Shown: positions 24,324 through 33,250 of the stretch, piece by piece | How the letters are laid out: each line of letters begins with the position of its first letter | Numbering within the stretch: position 1 is the stretch's first letter | Assembly: GCA_963698395.1 (NCBI GenBank) | Contig: CAVOQQ010000006.1 | Location: 62,001-126,000, forward strand | Direction of reading: 5' to 3' | Length of the DNA stretch: 64,000 nucleotides | DNA from: JBBQUN01 sp963698395 | GTDB lineage: Bacteria; Actinomycetota; Acidimicrobiia; Acidimicrobiales; SZUA-35 | The notes under the pieces: model-generated | What the model saw: the letters and a program-made list of their open reading frames with translations, nothing else | What the model was told of the DNA's origin: nothing | Database searches by the model: none | Program-made: the position numbers and the translations under genes

Positions 24324-25426
24324 CGTGGCGGACCCGAGGTCAGCTCGCGGAGCACCACGCCGAACTTGCGTTTCGATTCTTGGAGCGTGAAACGATCGGC
24401 GACCCGTGATCGGGCCCGCCGGCCGAGATCGGCTCGTGCGGTCGGGTCCTCGAGAAGCGACTCGATCGCCGAGGCCAGGGCTGCGGCATCACCGGGAGGG
24501 ACCGTTCGTCCGGTGTCGCCGGCGAGTTCCGGTGCGCCGCCATGATCGGTCACGATCACGGCAATGCCCAGACTCATCGCCTCGAGCACCGCCAGCGGAC
24601 CGGCTTCGGGCTCGATGCTGGCCGAGACGGCGATGCTCCAGCGACGCATGACGTCCTTCGGATCGTCTCGTTGTCCCAGGAACTCGATCCGATCGGCGAT
24701 CGCAGACTGCTCGGCCTGAGCGATGAGCGAAGCCTCGTAGTCTCGGTCGCCCTCGAACGGTGCGCCCCCCAAGATCTCGAATCGAGCATCCGAGGTCACG
24801 AGCTCGGCAGCATCGAGGAAGACCCGGTGACCCTTCCATGGTGTGATGGCGCCGTTGATCCCGACGACCGGAACAGTGGAAAGCCGGTCTGCGTACGCCG
24901 GTTCGATGGGCCACGCCGTTCCGTTGACAACGACGGTCGAAGGGATGCCACATTCCCTGGCGAACGCCACCGCTGCTTCCGAGACACCGATCGCTCGATC
25001 GATGCACGACCGAACCAGGCGAACCAGACGACGAATCCCCTCGCGTTCGATGACGTCGTGTACCAACCAGGCAACGGGTGTGCGAGTCCTCGCCAGCCAG
25101 ACGGCCGGTAGTGCCCGAACCGAGTTCACCACCACCACGTCCGCCTCACGAGCTGCCGAGCGAATCACACGAGACGCATGCACGGTGCCGGTGACGGATC
25201 GCAGGAGTCGTTCGGCCTTCGCTCCGCCTCCGAGATGCAGGACCGGCAGATCGATCCACGCGAGGTCGGCCTCGCTCACCCGGTCCCGAAATCGACCGGG
25301 CGGAATGGCCAGCGTCCACTGCTCGGCGCGGTCGGGGCCCGAACTCGCATAGTCGAGGAGCACACGTTCCGCGCCAGACATGATTCCCGAGGCCGATACG
25401 GCCAGCACCTTCAGCGGTTTCGTCAC
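24320..25426 (-). CDS. GT4-family glycosyltransferase
   Basis: This is another GT-B enzyme of about 368 residues. VLAVSASGIMSGAERVLLDY forms the acceptor-side first strand, VVGINGAITPWKGHRVFLDA opens the donor domain, and IEPEAGPLAVLEAMSLGIAVI carries the E-x7-E motif. The start is the GTG at 25426 because it overlaps the stop of the preceding glycosyltransferase (GTGA) and the fold begins at once. The longer open frame upstream lies inside that neighbour. It is a membrane-associated assembly enzyme for the locus glycan. Confidence 0.87.
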   Translation of the reverse strand: MTKPLKVLAVSASGIMSGAERVLLDYASSGPDRAEQWTLAIPPGRFRDRVSEADLAWIDLPVLHLGGGAKAERLLRSVTGTVHASRVIRSAAREADVVVVNSVRALPAVWLARTRTPVAWLVHDVIEREGIRRLVRLVRSCIDRAIGVSEAAVAFARECGIPSTVVVNGTAWPIEPAYADRLSTVPVVGINGAITPWKGHRVFLDAAELVTSDARFEILGGAPFEGDRDYEASLIAQAEQSAIADRIEFLGQRDDPKDVMRRWSIAVSASIEPEAGPLAVLEAMSLGIAVIVTDHGGAPELAGDTGRTVPPGDAAALASAIESLLEDPTARADLGRRARSRVADRFTLQESKRKFGVVLRELTSGPPR

Positions 25427-26436
25427 TCGGTCGTCTCCAGGAGGCTTTCGTACACGGCGATCGTCTCCTGCGCCACCCGCTCCCAGGAGAGCGAGGCCGT
25501 TCCGTCCGTCCCGGCACGACGCATGGTGGCGCGTTGTTCCTCGTGATCGAGCGCCGATGACAGGAGATCGGTCAGCGCATCGAGATCTCCTGGTGGCGTC
25601 AGGGGAAGGTTGGGGAGTACATCGGCGATACCCCCGACGTCGGAGGCGACCACGACGGCGCCGCACGCCGCTGCCTCGATCGGAGGAAGCCCGAAGCCCT
25701 CGTAGGTCGAGACGTAGGCGACGACGTCTGCCGTTCCATACAGAATCGAGAGATCTCGATCGTCGACGAATCCGAGCGATCGGACGTGGTCGGGGATGGG
25801 CTGAGAGCCCGCCCCGACGAGGACCAGTGGCACGTCGAGGCGCTCACATGCCGTGATCAGTTGGCTGACGTTCTTGCGAGGTTCGATCGTCCCGACGTGG
25901 AGGACGAAACGATCGGGCAAGGCGAATCGTCGCTGAAGGTCGAGTCGTTCGTCGTCAGTCGGCGACACGAAGTCCGGTCGGGGTGCGAGCGGGATGACCG
26001 TCGAGTCGAGACCGAAGCGGTCCTGGATCCGTTCGGCGGTGAAACGCGAAACGGCGATGCGCCGGTCGGCCTGGCGCACACCGAGGCGCACCGCAGCTTG
26101 TTCACCCATCGCGCGCACGCGAGAGAAGTTCCAGGGAACATCGAACACCGACAGATCATGAACGGTCACCACGCTCGGTCGGGCGCCGATCGGGAGGTCG
26201 ACGTCAAGACCATGGGTGACGTCGAATCGGCCGTTCGGACGCAGCGAGTCGACGAGTCGCCGTGCCCCTCGAGACGTGGCGCGCACCTGTGGGCTGACCG
26301 GGGCCGGGAGATCGTCGGCTGCCGATCGTTGGACCCGGGCCGTCACGTCGATTCGGGGATCACGGGCGAGCGCATCGATCAGAAAGCGACAGTAGATCGG
26401 GACACCCCCGCCGAGGCCCTTGGGTTCGAGCTGCAT
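25423..26436 (-). CDS. GT4-family glycosyltransferase, start uncertain
   Basis: This GT-B enzyme has GVPIYCRFLIDAL, SVVTVHDLSVFDVP, FVLHVGTIEPRKNVSQLI and the donor motif STYEGFGLPPIEAAACGAVVV, close to WbaZ/mannosyltransferase-type enzymes. The first ATG is at 26436, but family homology extends upstream (SVFLNAMQLEP: the first beta strand precedes that Met) to about 26460. I see no ATG, GTG or TTG there in frame. The upstream stretch overlaps the 3' end of the polymerase gene. Either a non-standard codon is used, the first strand is lost, or a small indel hides the true start. Confidence 0.8.
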   Translation of the reverse strand: MQLEPKGLGGGVPIYCRFLIDALARDPRIDVTARVQRSAADDLPAPVSPQVRATSRGARRLVDSLRPNGRFDVTHGLDVDLPIGARPSVVTVHDLSVFDVPWNFSRVRAMGEQAAVRLGVRQADRRIAVSRFTAERIQDRFGLDSTVIPLAPRPDFVSPTDDERLDLQRRFALPDRFVLHVGTIEPRKNVSQLITACERLDVPLVLVGAGSQPIPDHVRSLGFVDDRDLSILYGTADVVAYVSTYEGFGLPPIEAAACGAVVVASDVGGIADVLPNLPLTPPGDLDALTDLLSSALDHEEQRATMRRAGTDGTASLSWERVAQETIAVYESLLETTE

Positions 26437-27704
26437 GGCGTTGAGGAAGACGGATGTTCGATTGATGGGATCACCCCCACCAGCATCCAGAAGAACAGGT
26501 CGACCGGGAAGATCTCCCAGTACGAGGAGATCAATCCGACAGGAATCGAGGCGATGATCATCGCCGTGATGCCGTTGGCAAGACCGAGGTCGGAACGCGA
26601 GGCGGCCGCATCGGTGGATCGCTTGGCGTGGCGTATCGCCAGTACCAGGAGCCAGACGAACAGCCATGCGCCGATGGGTCCGAGTTCGATGAGCGTCTTC
26701 ACGAAGTAGTTGTCGGGCTGATAGGTGTCCGAAGGCCCCGTGGGCGGGAAGACATCTGGATCCGGCAGGAACAACTCGGCCGCACTGCTCGTCGTCCCGA
26801 TGCCCTGGCCCAGCGGTTCGACACCCTGATCGAAGATTTCGGCCACCCAACCGGTTGTCCTGGCCTCGAGACTGCTCGTCGACAACACGGCAGCAGCGCC
26901 CCCGGCAGCCACGACCACGATGGCACCGAGCGGCAACAGGACCAGAACCCGGGCCAAGACCCGGTAGCGGGTGAAACCCAGGTAGACGAATCCGACGACC
27001 AGTCCCAGGAGTGCTCCACGCACGAAGCTGAGCAGCACCCCGACGACGAGCAACGGCTGGCTCCAGAGGAAGATCCGATTGCGTAGGCGTCGGCGTTCCT
27101 CCAACGCGACCGGAACGCCGATGAGCATGGCGATCATCACGAAGAACGCAAAGGGGAACGGCTGGTTGAAGGTCGAGAACGAGCGCATCCAGCCCTGGGT
27201 GAAACGAATGGCCGAGTCGTACTCGTAGCCCAGTTGATCGAGGGCCTCATGTCCGAGGAACTGCTGACCGATACCGACGATCGAAACGATCACGGCGTTG
27301 GTCATCAGGATCGTCACCAGCCGGTCACGATCGCGAGGTTCGAACGGCGCAAGCCACAGCACCGCGGGCACCGTGATCAGGTAGAAGAAGCCGATCTTCA
27401 ACCCGGCGATCGATTGCAGCCCGGGGTTGAGCAACCCCGAAAGCAGGGCCAGCGCAAGGAGTCCGATCGCCGGAGCGAACCACATGGGCAGTTCGTCCTG
27501 CACTCGGCGGTCGCGTTGTTGGAACGCGGAGGCGAGGGTGGCCAGCACCAGGGCTTCCTTCCACGGGCCCAGACCACCCAGAGCCGGAACGAGGAGCAGG
27601 AGCCCGTCGTAGGGTACGAGCGCAGCAAGCAGGAGCAGGAGTGACTGCGGCCGGAGCGCCGGCGATGAGGTCGCACTCACTGAACGTCCGGACATCTTGT
27701 CCAT
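26379..27704 (-). CDS. O-antigen ligase/polymerase-type membrane protein (Wzy-like)
   Basis: This multi-spanning membrane protein of about 441 residues has ten or more hydrophobic segments. It has the Wzy/WaaL layout: a tight cluster of helices at the front, FSTFNQPFPFAFFVMIAML, the positively charged VLLSFVRGALLGLVVG (compare the SRGAWLG motif), a large external loop containing GQGIGTTSSAAE, and DNYFVKTLIELGPIGAWLF, the conserved ending motif of the family. It should polymerise lipid-linked repeat units or ligate them to an acceptor. The start is uncertain: ATG 27704 is used because upstream in-frame sequence looks non-membrane and low-complexity. Its 3' end overlaps the next glycosyltransferase. 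Confidence 0.8.
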   Translation of the reverse strand: MDKMSGRSVSATSSPALRPQSLLLLLAALVPYDGLLLLVPALGGLGPWKEALVLATLASAFQQRDRRVQDELPMWFAPAIGLLALALLSGLLNPGLQSIAGLKIGFFYLITVPAVLWLAPFEPRDRDRLVTILMTNAVIVSIVGIGQQFLGHEALDQLGYEYDSAIRFTQGWMRSFSTFNQPFPFAFFVMIAMLIGVPVALEERRRLRNRIFLWSQPLLVVGVLLSFVRGALLGLVVGFVYLGFTRYRVLARVLVLLPLGAIVVVAAGGAAAVLSTSSLEARTTGWVAEIFDQGVEPLGQGIGTTSSAAELFLPDPDVFPPTGPSDTYQPDNYFVKTLIELGPIGAWLFVWLLVLAIRHAKRSTDAAASRSDLGLANGITAMIIASIPVGLISSYWEIFPVDLFFWMLVGVIPSIEHPSSSTPCSSNPRASAGVSRSTVAF

Positions 27705-27837
27705 GAGTATCGGGTCGGGAGCTGTTTGTCGAGCCCCCTCGGGCGAATCGACAGCGCCCGGGAACATCGACCCAGCCTCGAATTCGAGCCGCCCGGCATA
27801 CGGGTGCGTCGGCTCCGCAGCCGACGCTGCGTGTGAC

Positions 27838-28959
27838 TCAGCCACTCGAGCCGGCACGGACGATGGCCTCGAGCCGGTCGGCGAAGTCCTGGTCACGATC
27901 GAGGTAGGTCGTCAGACTGCGAGCAAGGAACTCGCGATCTTCGGTCGTCTGGCCTCGGTGGGCGGATTCCCAATCGATGATGCCAACGATCTGATCGTCA
28001 TCGACGAGCAGGTTTCCGAGCCAATAGTCACCATGAACGAGCACCGAGCCATCTTCGTCGAGCGTCGTCGATTGCAGCTCATCGAGAACGTGGGCCGCTC
28101 GCTCGGTCCAACGCTCGATCTCCTGATCGGTCATCTGCCGGGGCCGCAACGGGCGGCCGGGGATCAACGAGGTCACCAGTGACGGGGCACGGGCACCCGG
28201 TCGTGACTCGTCTCGCCCAGGTGCTCGAATGACGTGTGGAACCAAGGGGGCGATGGATGAGGCCCCGAGTTCGTCGAGGACGGCGGCCTCGGCGATGAGA
28301 TCGTCGACGGCTGCCTCCCGCTCGATGAGGCGAGGCGGCTCACCGAGGACTCGGGTACACCCCTCGCTCTGCTCGTAGCCGATCTGGCCTGTTGGATCGA
28401 GGGTCGGCTTGCGGCCCGTACCGGGGGCGATCAGCAACCAACCCGGCGACATCCATCGACCGATCGTCGGGAAGCGAACGGCGGTGACGAGCACGTGTCG
28501 TCGCCATCCTGCCACGTGAACGCCGAGAGCCGAGACGGTCATACGTGCGGCTTCCGGCGTGTCGAACCCGATCAGCGCCAACGGGCGGGTGGTCGAACGA
28601 AAGACCCCCAGCGTTCGACTCGAGCGGCCATGGCGTTCGACCCGGCGGCGGACTTCGGTCAACCGGACCGCCGGTCCGCGCGATCCACCATCGGCCCAAT
28701 GCAGGGGGCTCCAACGGTTCGTGAGCAGGCAGACGACGGTCACCGACGAGTCGACGGCATCGATCAGGTCGAGTGCGTACTCATCCACGACCAGCGTGGT
28801 CGCACCGGCCGGGGCGTCGACCACGTCGACCTGTCGTCGTCGCAGTCGCGCTCGAAGATCGGTCACCTCGGCCCTCGTCTTGACGCAGACAGCCGGCCCG
28901 AGATCGTCGACCATCTCGATCCAGCCACTGCACGGATCGAGGAGACGACCGTCGTTCAC
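27838..28959 (-). CDS. APH/choline-kinase-type phosphotransferase with extra N-terminal domain
   Basis: The C-terminal half is a small-molecule kinase of the APH fold. SVLVHGDYWLGNLLV is the Brenner catalytic loop (H-G-D-x4-N) and GIIDWESAHRG the metal-binding Asp motif. The N-terminal 180 residues (from VDDLGPAVCVKTRAEVTDLR to GWLLIAPGTGR) are not the usual APH N-lobe, and I do not recognise them. The GTG at 28959 overlaps the stop of the upstream JmjC-like gene (GTGA). In this locus it may phosphorylate a sugar, polyol or glycan precursor rather than an antibiotic. That is inference from context. Confidence 0.78.
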   Translation of the reverse strand: MNDGRLLDPCSGWIEMVDDLGPAVCVKTRAEVTDLRARLRRRQVDVVDAPAGATTLVVDEYALDLIDAVDSSVTVVCLLTNRWSPLHWADGGSRGPAVRLTEVRRRVERHGRSSRTLGVFRSTTRPLALIGFDTPEAARMTVSALGVHVAGWRRHVLVTAVRFPTIGRWMSPGWLLIAPGTGRKPTLDPTGQIGYEQSEGCTRVLGEPPRLIEREAAVDDLIAEAAVLDELGASSIAPLVPHVIRAPGRDESRPGARAPSLVTSLIPGRPLRPRQMTDQEIERWTERAAHVLDELQSTTLDEDGSVLVHGDYWLGNLLVDDDQIVGIIDWESAHRGQTTEDREFLARSLTTYLDRDQDFADRLEAIVRAGSSG

Positions 28960-29819
28960 TTGGCGATCGGCCGAGTTGCCCGTCGGCGAAGGCGTGCGAC
29001 CGATCCAGCAGCACGATGAAGGCGTCGTTTGAACGGATCGGATCGGCTGCCGGGGGCGTTGGGTGAGAAACCGAGCCGGCGAAGCCGAGCATTGATGGCG
29101 TAGACCGGGACCTCGAGCGCCGTGCGTCGATGTCGAAAGACGACGGAGAAGGCGGTGCACAGCTCGTCGCCGTTCTCGACGAAGTGGACGGCGAGCGGTG
29201 GAATGTAGACACCGTCGCCCGGTCCGAGTTCGAAACACTCCATGTCGGCGGGCAAGCTGTCGGTCGTCCCATAGCCGCCGCTGTGCATGCGTTCGAGCGC
29301 CTGATGCACCGAATCGTCGACCGTCTGCGAGATGTGGACCCGCTTCGAACCGCTCAACACCAGCAGGAGATTGCATTCGTGGTCGAGGTGTGCGCTCGTC
29401 GTTGCAGCCCCTCCCGACACGAAGACGTAGCCCTCGGGCGGATCCATCTCGTCGGCCCGGACACCGAGTTCGTCGACGATGCCGCCGAGGACCATCGTGG
29501 CGAGATCTCGGTAGGCCGAATCGCGCTCGACGTTGTAGAAGTACAGCGATCGCCGTTGACCTTCGAAGGACCGCACGAGATCACCGGCAGCTTCTCCGAC
29601 GAACTCACCGACGTGGTCCAGTCCATCAGGGGCAACCGGGCCGGCTCCGACCTGGCTCACCTCGATCGCCCCGGTCGGTAGTGCATCGGCAAGATCGCCC
29701 AACGCATCGATGTCGAAGTGACGATCGCCACTCAGACGGTGACGGAGGAGCAACGGATCGCGCATCAGGTCGAAGTCGACAGGCAGCGGATGGACCAGCT
29801 GGACGGTTTGATCCGTCAT
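28956..29819 (-). CDS. JmjC/cupin-like 2-oxoglutarate oxygenase
   Basis: The 287-residue protein has a double-stranded beta-helix core. The metal-site motif is in TSAHLDHECNLLLVLSG (HxD), followed by GSKRVHISQ, the turn region LGPGDGVYIPPLAVH and the distal His in AVHFVENGDE. This layout is typical of the cupin_8/JmjC-like bacterial oxygenases. The basic C-terminal tail (KRRLHRAAGSVARLRRR) is unusual. ATG 29819 is chosen over an upstream TTG. It is the first gene of the eight-gene minus-strand polysaccharide run and diverges from the flippase. The substrate may be a glycan precursor, a protein or a small molecule. Confidence 0.75.
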   Translation of the reverse strand: MTDQTVQLVHPLPVDFDLMRDPLLLRHRLSGDRHFDIDALGDLADALPTGAIEVSQVGAGPVAPDGLDHVGEFVGEAAGDLVRSFEGQRRSLYFYNVERDSAYRDLATMVLGGIVDELGVRADEMDPPEGYVFVSGGAATTSAHLDHECNLLLVLSGSKRVHISQTVDDSVHQALERMHSGGYGTTDSLPADMECFELGPGDGVYIPPLAVHFVENGDELCTAFSVVFRHRRTALEVPVYAINARLRRLGFSPNAPGSRSDPFKRRLHRAAGSVARLRRRATRPIAK

Positions 29820-29975
29820 CGTCGACCCGTCCAAGCGGAACCGAGCGGGACCGAGATCTCGAATGGCACCTTCATGTCGCCAGCGTACTCATCGAACACC
29901 GTTTGGGACTGGGTCGGTCGCCCCAGCCGTACGGGCGACGAGTGCCCGTATGCTCGGGGGAATGGAGCGCCGCCG

Positions 29976-31403
29976 GTGAGCGACCGAAGAGCCGGCACAG
30001 GAACCAGTGCCGCCGCCATGCTCGTCGGTCGGCTCGGCGTTGCTGCACTCAGTTGGATCGGCACCGCACTCATCGCGCGTGACCTGAGCCAGGAGAGCTT
30101 CGGGCAGTTCGTACTGGTCTTCAGCCTGCTGGGAATGATGTCGATCGTGACGGACCTCGGCCTGGGGCGCATCGCCGTCATCGTGCTGAGCCCGCTCGAG
30201 GGTCCGGAACGGGCTCGAATGGCCGGCACGTATGTGATGCTCCGGCTGGTGCTCGGCCTCGTCGGCTACGCACTTGCGCTTTCGGTCGTCCTCATCGCCG
30301 GGTACCCCTCGCCCGTCTTGGCGGCAACGGCCGTTGCCGGGCTCGTCGTCGTTGCCGCGACACCATCGCACGCCTATGACGTGGCGTTTCAGCTCGAAGA
30401 GCGGCTTCCGTCGCTGGCAGCCGCCGGCGTCGTCGCCCAATTGGCACAGGTTGCCCTCACCATCGCGCTCGTGCTCGAGGGTGGCACGGTCGTGTGGTTC
30501 GCGGTGCCTCCCGTGCTCAACGAGCTGATCCAGCTCGCGTGGAAGATCCCCGCAGCCCACCGACTTCTCACCTTCGACTACAACGTCGACCTGCGAGCAT
30601 GGGCGGCGATGACGAGGCGCGCCGGGCCCTTGACGGCTGGTGCGGCGTTCGCCACGCTCTACTACCGGGTCGACTCGATCATGCTCGCGAGCTTGGACAC
30701 CTTCACGTCGGTCGGGTTGTACGGGGTGGCCTACAAGTTCGTCGACCTCATCCATTTCGTGCCGACCGCCCTGACCGTCGCCGCGCTCTCACCGCTCAGC
30801 CGTGCCTGGATCAATGACCGGGACGACTTCACCGCGCAGCTCCGGACGGTGATCGGCTATCTGGCGGTGGCCGGAGGCGGGATGATCGTGGCCTTCATGC
30901 TCTTCGGTCCGCAGATCGCTGCGCTGTTCTACGGGTCTGACTATGCCGAGTCGGGTGGTGCGGTGCGAGTGCTCGTCGGGGCCGAAGTGATCGGATACTT
31001 CTCCGCCATCACGTTGACGGCGCTGCTCGCCGCCAACCGGTATCGGAGGTATCCCCTGTTCACCGGTGTGGGTCTGGCGTTCAACATCGTGGCCAACCTG
31101 GTCCTGATCCCTCGTTACTCGTTCATCGGTGCGGCGTGGACCACGCTGTTCACCGAGGCGATCGTCGGCTTCTCGCTCTGGCGTCTTCTGGCCTCACTGG
31201 AACTCGGCACGATCCTGTTCCGACGAACCATCGCTCTCGTCCTCCTCGCCATGGCCGTTTCCGCTTCGGTGGGAGCCATCGGGGCTCACTACCTCCCGTG
31301 GATCGCGGCCGCCGTGCTCGCCGGTCTGGTCTACCTCGGTTTGAGCCTCTCGTTCCGGCTCGTCGATGTGCGGCGGCCGCTGGCAGCGGCGACGTCGCGC
31401 TGA
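29976..31403 (+). CDS. Polysaccharide flippase (Wzx/MATE-like, MOP superfamily)
   Basis: The 475-residue membrane protein has 12 to 14 predicted helices and the Wzx/oligosaccharide flippase pattern: SAAAMLVGRLGVAALSWIG and FGQFVLVFSLLGMMSIVTDLGLGRI in the first helices, and AFATLYYRVDSIMLASL with GLYGVAYKFVDLIHFVPTA in the centre. It should move lipid-linked repeat units across the membrane, acting with the Wzy-like polymerase. The GTG at 29976 has TGGAG about 9 nt upstream. Earlier in-frame codons run through the divergent promoter region and are rejected. Confidence 0.88.
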   Translation: MSDRRAGTGTSAAAMLVGRLGVAALSWIGTALIARDLSQESFGQFVLVFSLLGMMSIVTDLGLGRIAVIVLSPLEGPERARMAGTYVMLRLVLGLVGYALALSVVLIAGYPSPVLAATAVAGLVVVAATPSHAYDVAFQLEERLPSLAAAGVVAQLAQVALTIALVLEGGTVVWFAVPPVLNELIQLAWKIPAAHRLLTFDYNVDLRAWAAMTRRAGPLTAGAAFATLYYRVDSIMLASLDTFTSVGLYGVAYKFVDLIHFVPTALTVAALSPLSRAWINDRDDFTAQLRTVIGYLAVAGGGMIVAFMLFGPQIAALFYGSDYAESGGAVRVLVGAEVIGYFSAITLTALLAANRYRRYPLFTGVGLAFNIVANLVLIPRYSFIGAAWTTLFTEAIVGFSLWRLLASLELGTILFRRTIALVLLAMAVSASVGAIGAHYLPWIAAAVLAGLVYLGLSLSFRLVDVRRPLAAATSR

Positions 31404-31437
31404 TCGCTCGGTCAGTTTCCTCAGTCGACCAGTGTCC

Positions 31438-32157
31438 TCAGTCGCCGAACCGAAGGCCGATCCGGCGGCCACGCTGCAGCTGGAGCAGCGCAACGATGAA
31501 GATCGAGAGCGCAAGCATCTCACCGAGTTCTTCGAATGCGGTGAGGGTGATCGATCGCAGCGTCGATGTGCCCGACTCCTCGTCGTCGGCGCCGGCGAGC
31601 AGCTCGAGCCCGCCGGCACAGGCAACGAACAACATGCCTGACCCAAGTACCTTGTCCCGAACGTTCTTCGGGAGCGATCGCAACCAGGGGATCTCCCAGG
31701 CGGCGAGCACGAGCGCGGCGGCGACCGCCGGGATGACCCAGATGTAGTACAGGTACCCCGTGGTCGACAGGGCATCACGCAACGCCGACCCGATACGTTC
31801 GTGTATCGAAACCGACTCGTCGATCGACAGCACAAACAGCGCAGCGGCGAGGACACGAACTCGGTTCGCCAGGTGTGCCGGCGTCACCCCGGTCGACAGC
31901 AGCGAGATGGTCACGAGCGCAGCGATCATGAACTGGGCAGTCTCGAACCACGTGCCGATGCTCACTTCATCGCCGACGTCCAACAGGGCGATGGACGAGC
32001 CATTGCGCGCTCGTTGGACCATGTGCGACGCGTACGACAGGACGGCGATCGTCAGCGTCGAGCCGAAGAGGACCCGACCGGCGACGCTGACCGACAATCG
32101 AACGTCGGTCGACTGGTCGGAAGTCGACCGGTCGGAAGGGGTGCGACTCGAGGGCAT
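31438..32157 (-). CDS. Conserved hypothetical membrane protein, about six helices
   Basis: The 239-residue protein has an N-terminal Ser/Thr/Asp-rich cytoplasmic stretch and about six hydrophobic segments. A helix contains the motif LFVLSIDESVSIHERIG; a similar LSxDExxxxHE pattern occurs in many uncharacterised actinobacterial membrane proteins, but no function is known to me. It is convergent with the flippase (34 bp between stops) and borders the polysaccharide locus. It could be part of it or unrelated. Confidence 0.7.
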   Translation of the reverse strand: MPSSRTPSDRSTSDQSTDVRLSVSVAGRVLFGSTLTIAVLSYASHMVQRARNGSSIALLDVGDEVSIGTWFETAQFMIAALVTISLLSTGVTPAHLANRVRVLAAALFVLSIDESVSIHERIGSALRDALSTTGYLYYIWVIPAVAAALVLAAWEIPWLRSLPKNVRDKVLGSGMLFVACAGGLELLAGADDEESGTSTLRSITLTAFEELGEMLALSIFIVALLQLQRGRRIGLRFGD

Positions 32158-32269
32158 CGATCGATCCTACGTTCGTTCCCAAATCGCGATCATGGGCAAC
32201 GCTCACCGAAGAGCTGAGCGAAATCACCTCTCCGTGCCACCGGCCATCGTCACCCGTTGCGCAACATGG

Positions 32270-32983
32270 CTACCAGGGTGCGTTCGGGGGGTTCACCAAT
32301 CGGCGACCTTCATCGAGGTCGGCGATGGCTTCGAGTTCGGGTTCGTCGAGTCGTAGCTGGAGGGAGCGCCAGTTCCCGGCCAGATGCTCAGGGTCGGACG
32401 TTCTCGGAATGGCGACCACCCCGTCGAGCGACCGCAGCCATGCGAGGGCGATCTGCGCGGCGTCACCGTCGAGGTGGGCCAGACGATCGTCGTCGAACAC
32501 GGCGCCGCGTGCGAGCGGCGAGTAGGCGGTGAAGATCCAGTCGTGCTCGCGGCACCAGTCCCGGAGCGCATGCTGTTGGAGATAGACGTGACATTCCGCC
32601 TGGAGAACCTCCAGCGGGGCGTGGTCGACGGCCAGCTCGAGTTGCTCGATGGTGAAGTTGGAGACGCCGATGTGCAGCGCCAGTCCCGCAGCGTGGACAC
32701 GAGCGAGTGCCGCCAGCGTGGCGCCGATGCGGTGCCACTCGACCGGCCAATGGATGAGGAGGAGGTCGACGTGGTCGGTCTGCAGCGCCTCGAGGCTGGT
32801 CTCGACGGAGCGCACCAGGTCGTCGGGCTCGTGATGCGGCGAGCACGCGAGACCGACTGTGATGTGAGCGAACTGCTCGCCGGCGCCTTCGGCGGCTTCT
32901 TGGACCCTGCGATACGGCGGAGCGACTTCGGGCTGGGTTGGATGTGCACCGTTGCGTGGGTCGAGCGAGAACTCGAGGATCAC
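32270..32983 (-). CDS. Aldo/keto reductase fragment lacking the N-terminal active-site residues
   Basis: From about residue 45 on this is a clear aldo/keto reductase: EPDDLVRSVETSLEALQTD, VDLLLIHWPVEW (active-site His), GVSNFTIEQLELA, QAECHVYLQQ and VVAIPRTSDPEHL. The normal first 70-80 residues with the catalytic Asp and Tyr are missing, and the Lys position reads ITVGLACS instead of ITTK-like sequence. The only start is a GTG at 32983. The in-frame sequence from the TGA near 33163 down to that GTG has no start codon and no AKR similarity. It looks 5'-deleted or recombined, so catalysis is unlikely. Confidence 0.75.
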   Translation of the reverse strand: MILEFSLDPRNGAHPTQPEVAPPYRRVQEAAEGAGEQFAHITVGLACSPHHEPDDLVRSVETSLEALQTDHVDLLLIHWPVEWHRIGATLAALARVHAAGLALHIGVSNFTIEQLELAVDHAPLEVLQAECHVYLQQHALRDWCREHDWIFTAYSPLARGAVFDDDRLAHLDGDAAQIALAWLRSLDGVVAIPRTSDPEHLAGNWRSLQLRLDEPELEAIADLDEGRRLVNPPNAPW

Positions 32984-33250
32984 GGCGTCGAATCGTCGAT
33001 GGTCGACGACGTACTGGTGACCCTGGAAACTGCGGGCGAAGCCAACTGGACCGACCAGATCCTCGACGGCGACCGCATCGATCAGCTCGGCGGGACCGGT
33101 CGCTGGCAGCTGGCGCTCCTGGGGTTTCGCTTCGGCCAGGTGTTGACCCGTGAGGCGATTCCCTCACTGCGCTGTTTGCTGCGGTCGTGGCGCTGAGCCG
33201 GCTGGTGGTGTCTCCACTCGTAGACTCCCAGCGGTGAGAAGGGGAGCAGA

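Noticed and set aside
27838..28959. Aminoglycoside-resistance kinase
   Set aside because: The kinase loop is generic to the APH fold, the N-terminal domain is different, and the surroundings are polysaccharide genes, so a resistance call is not supported.
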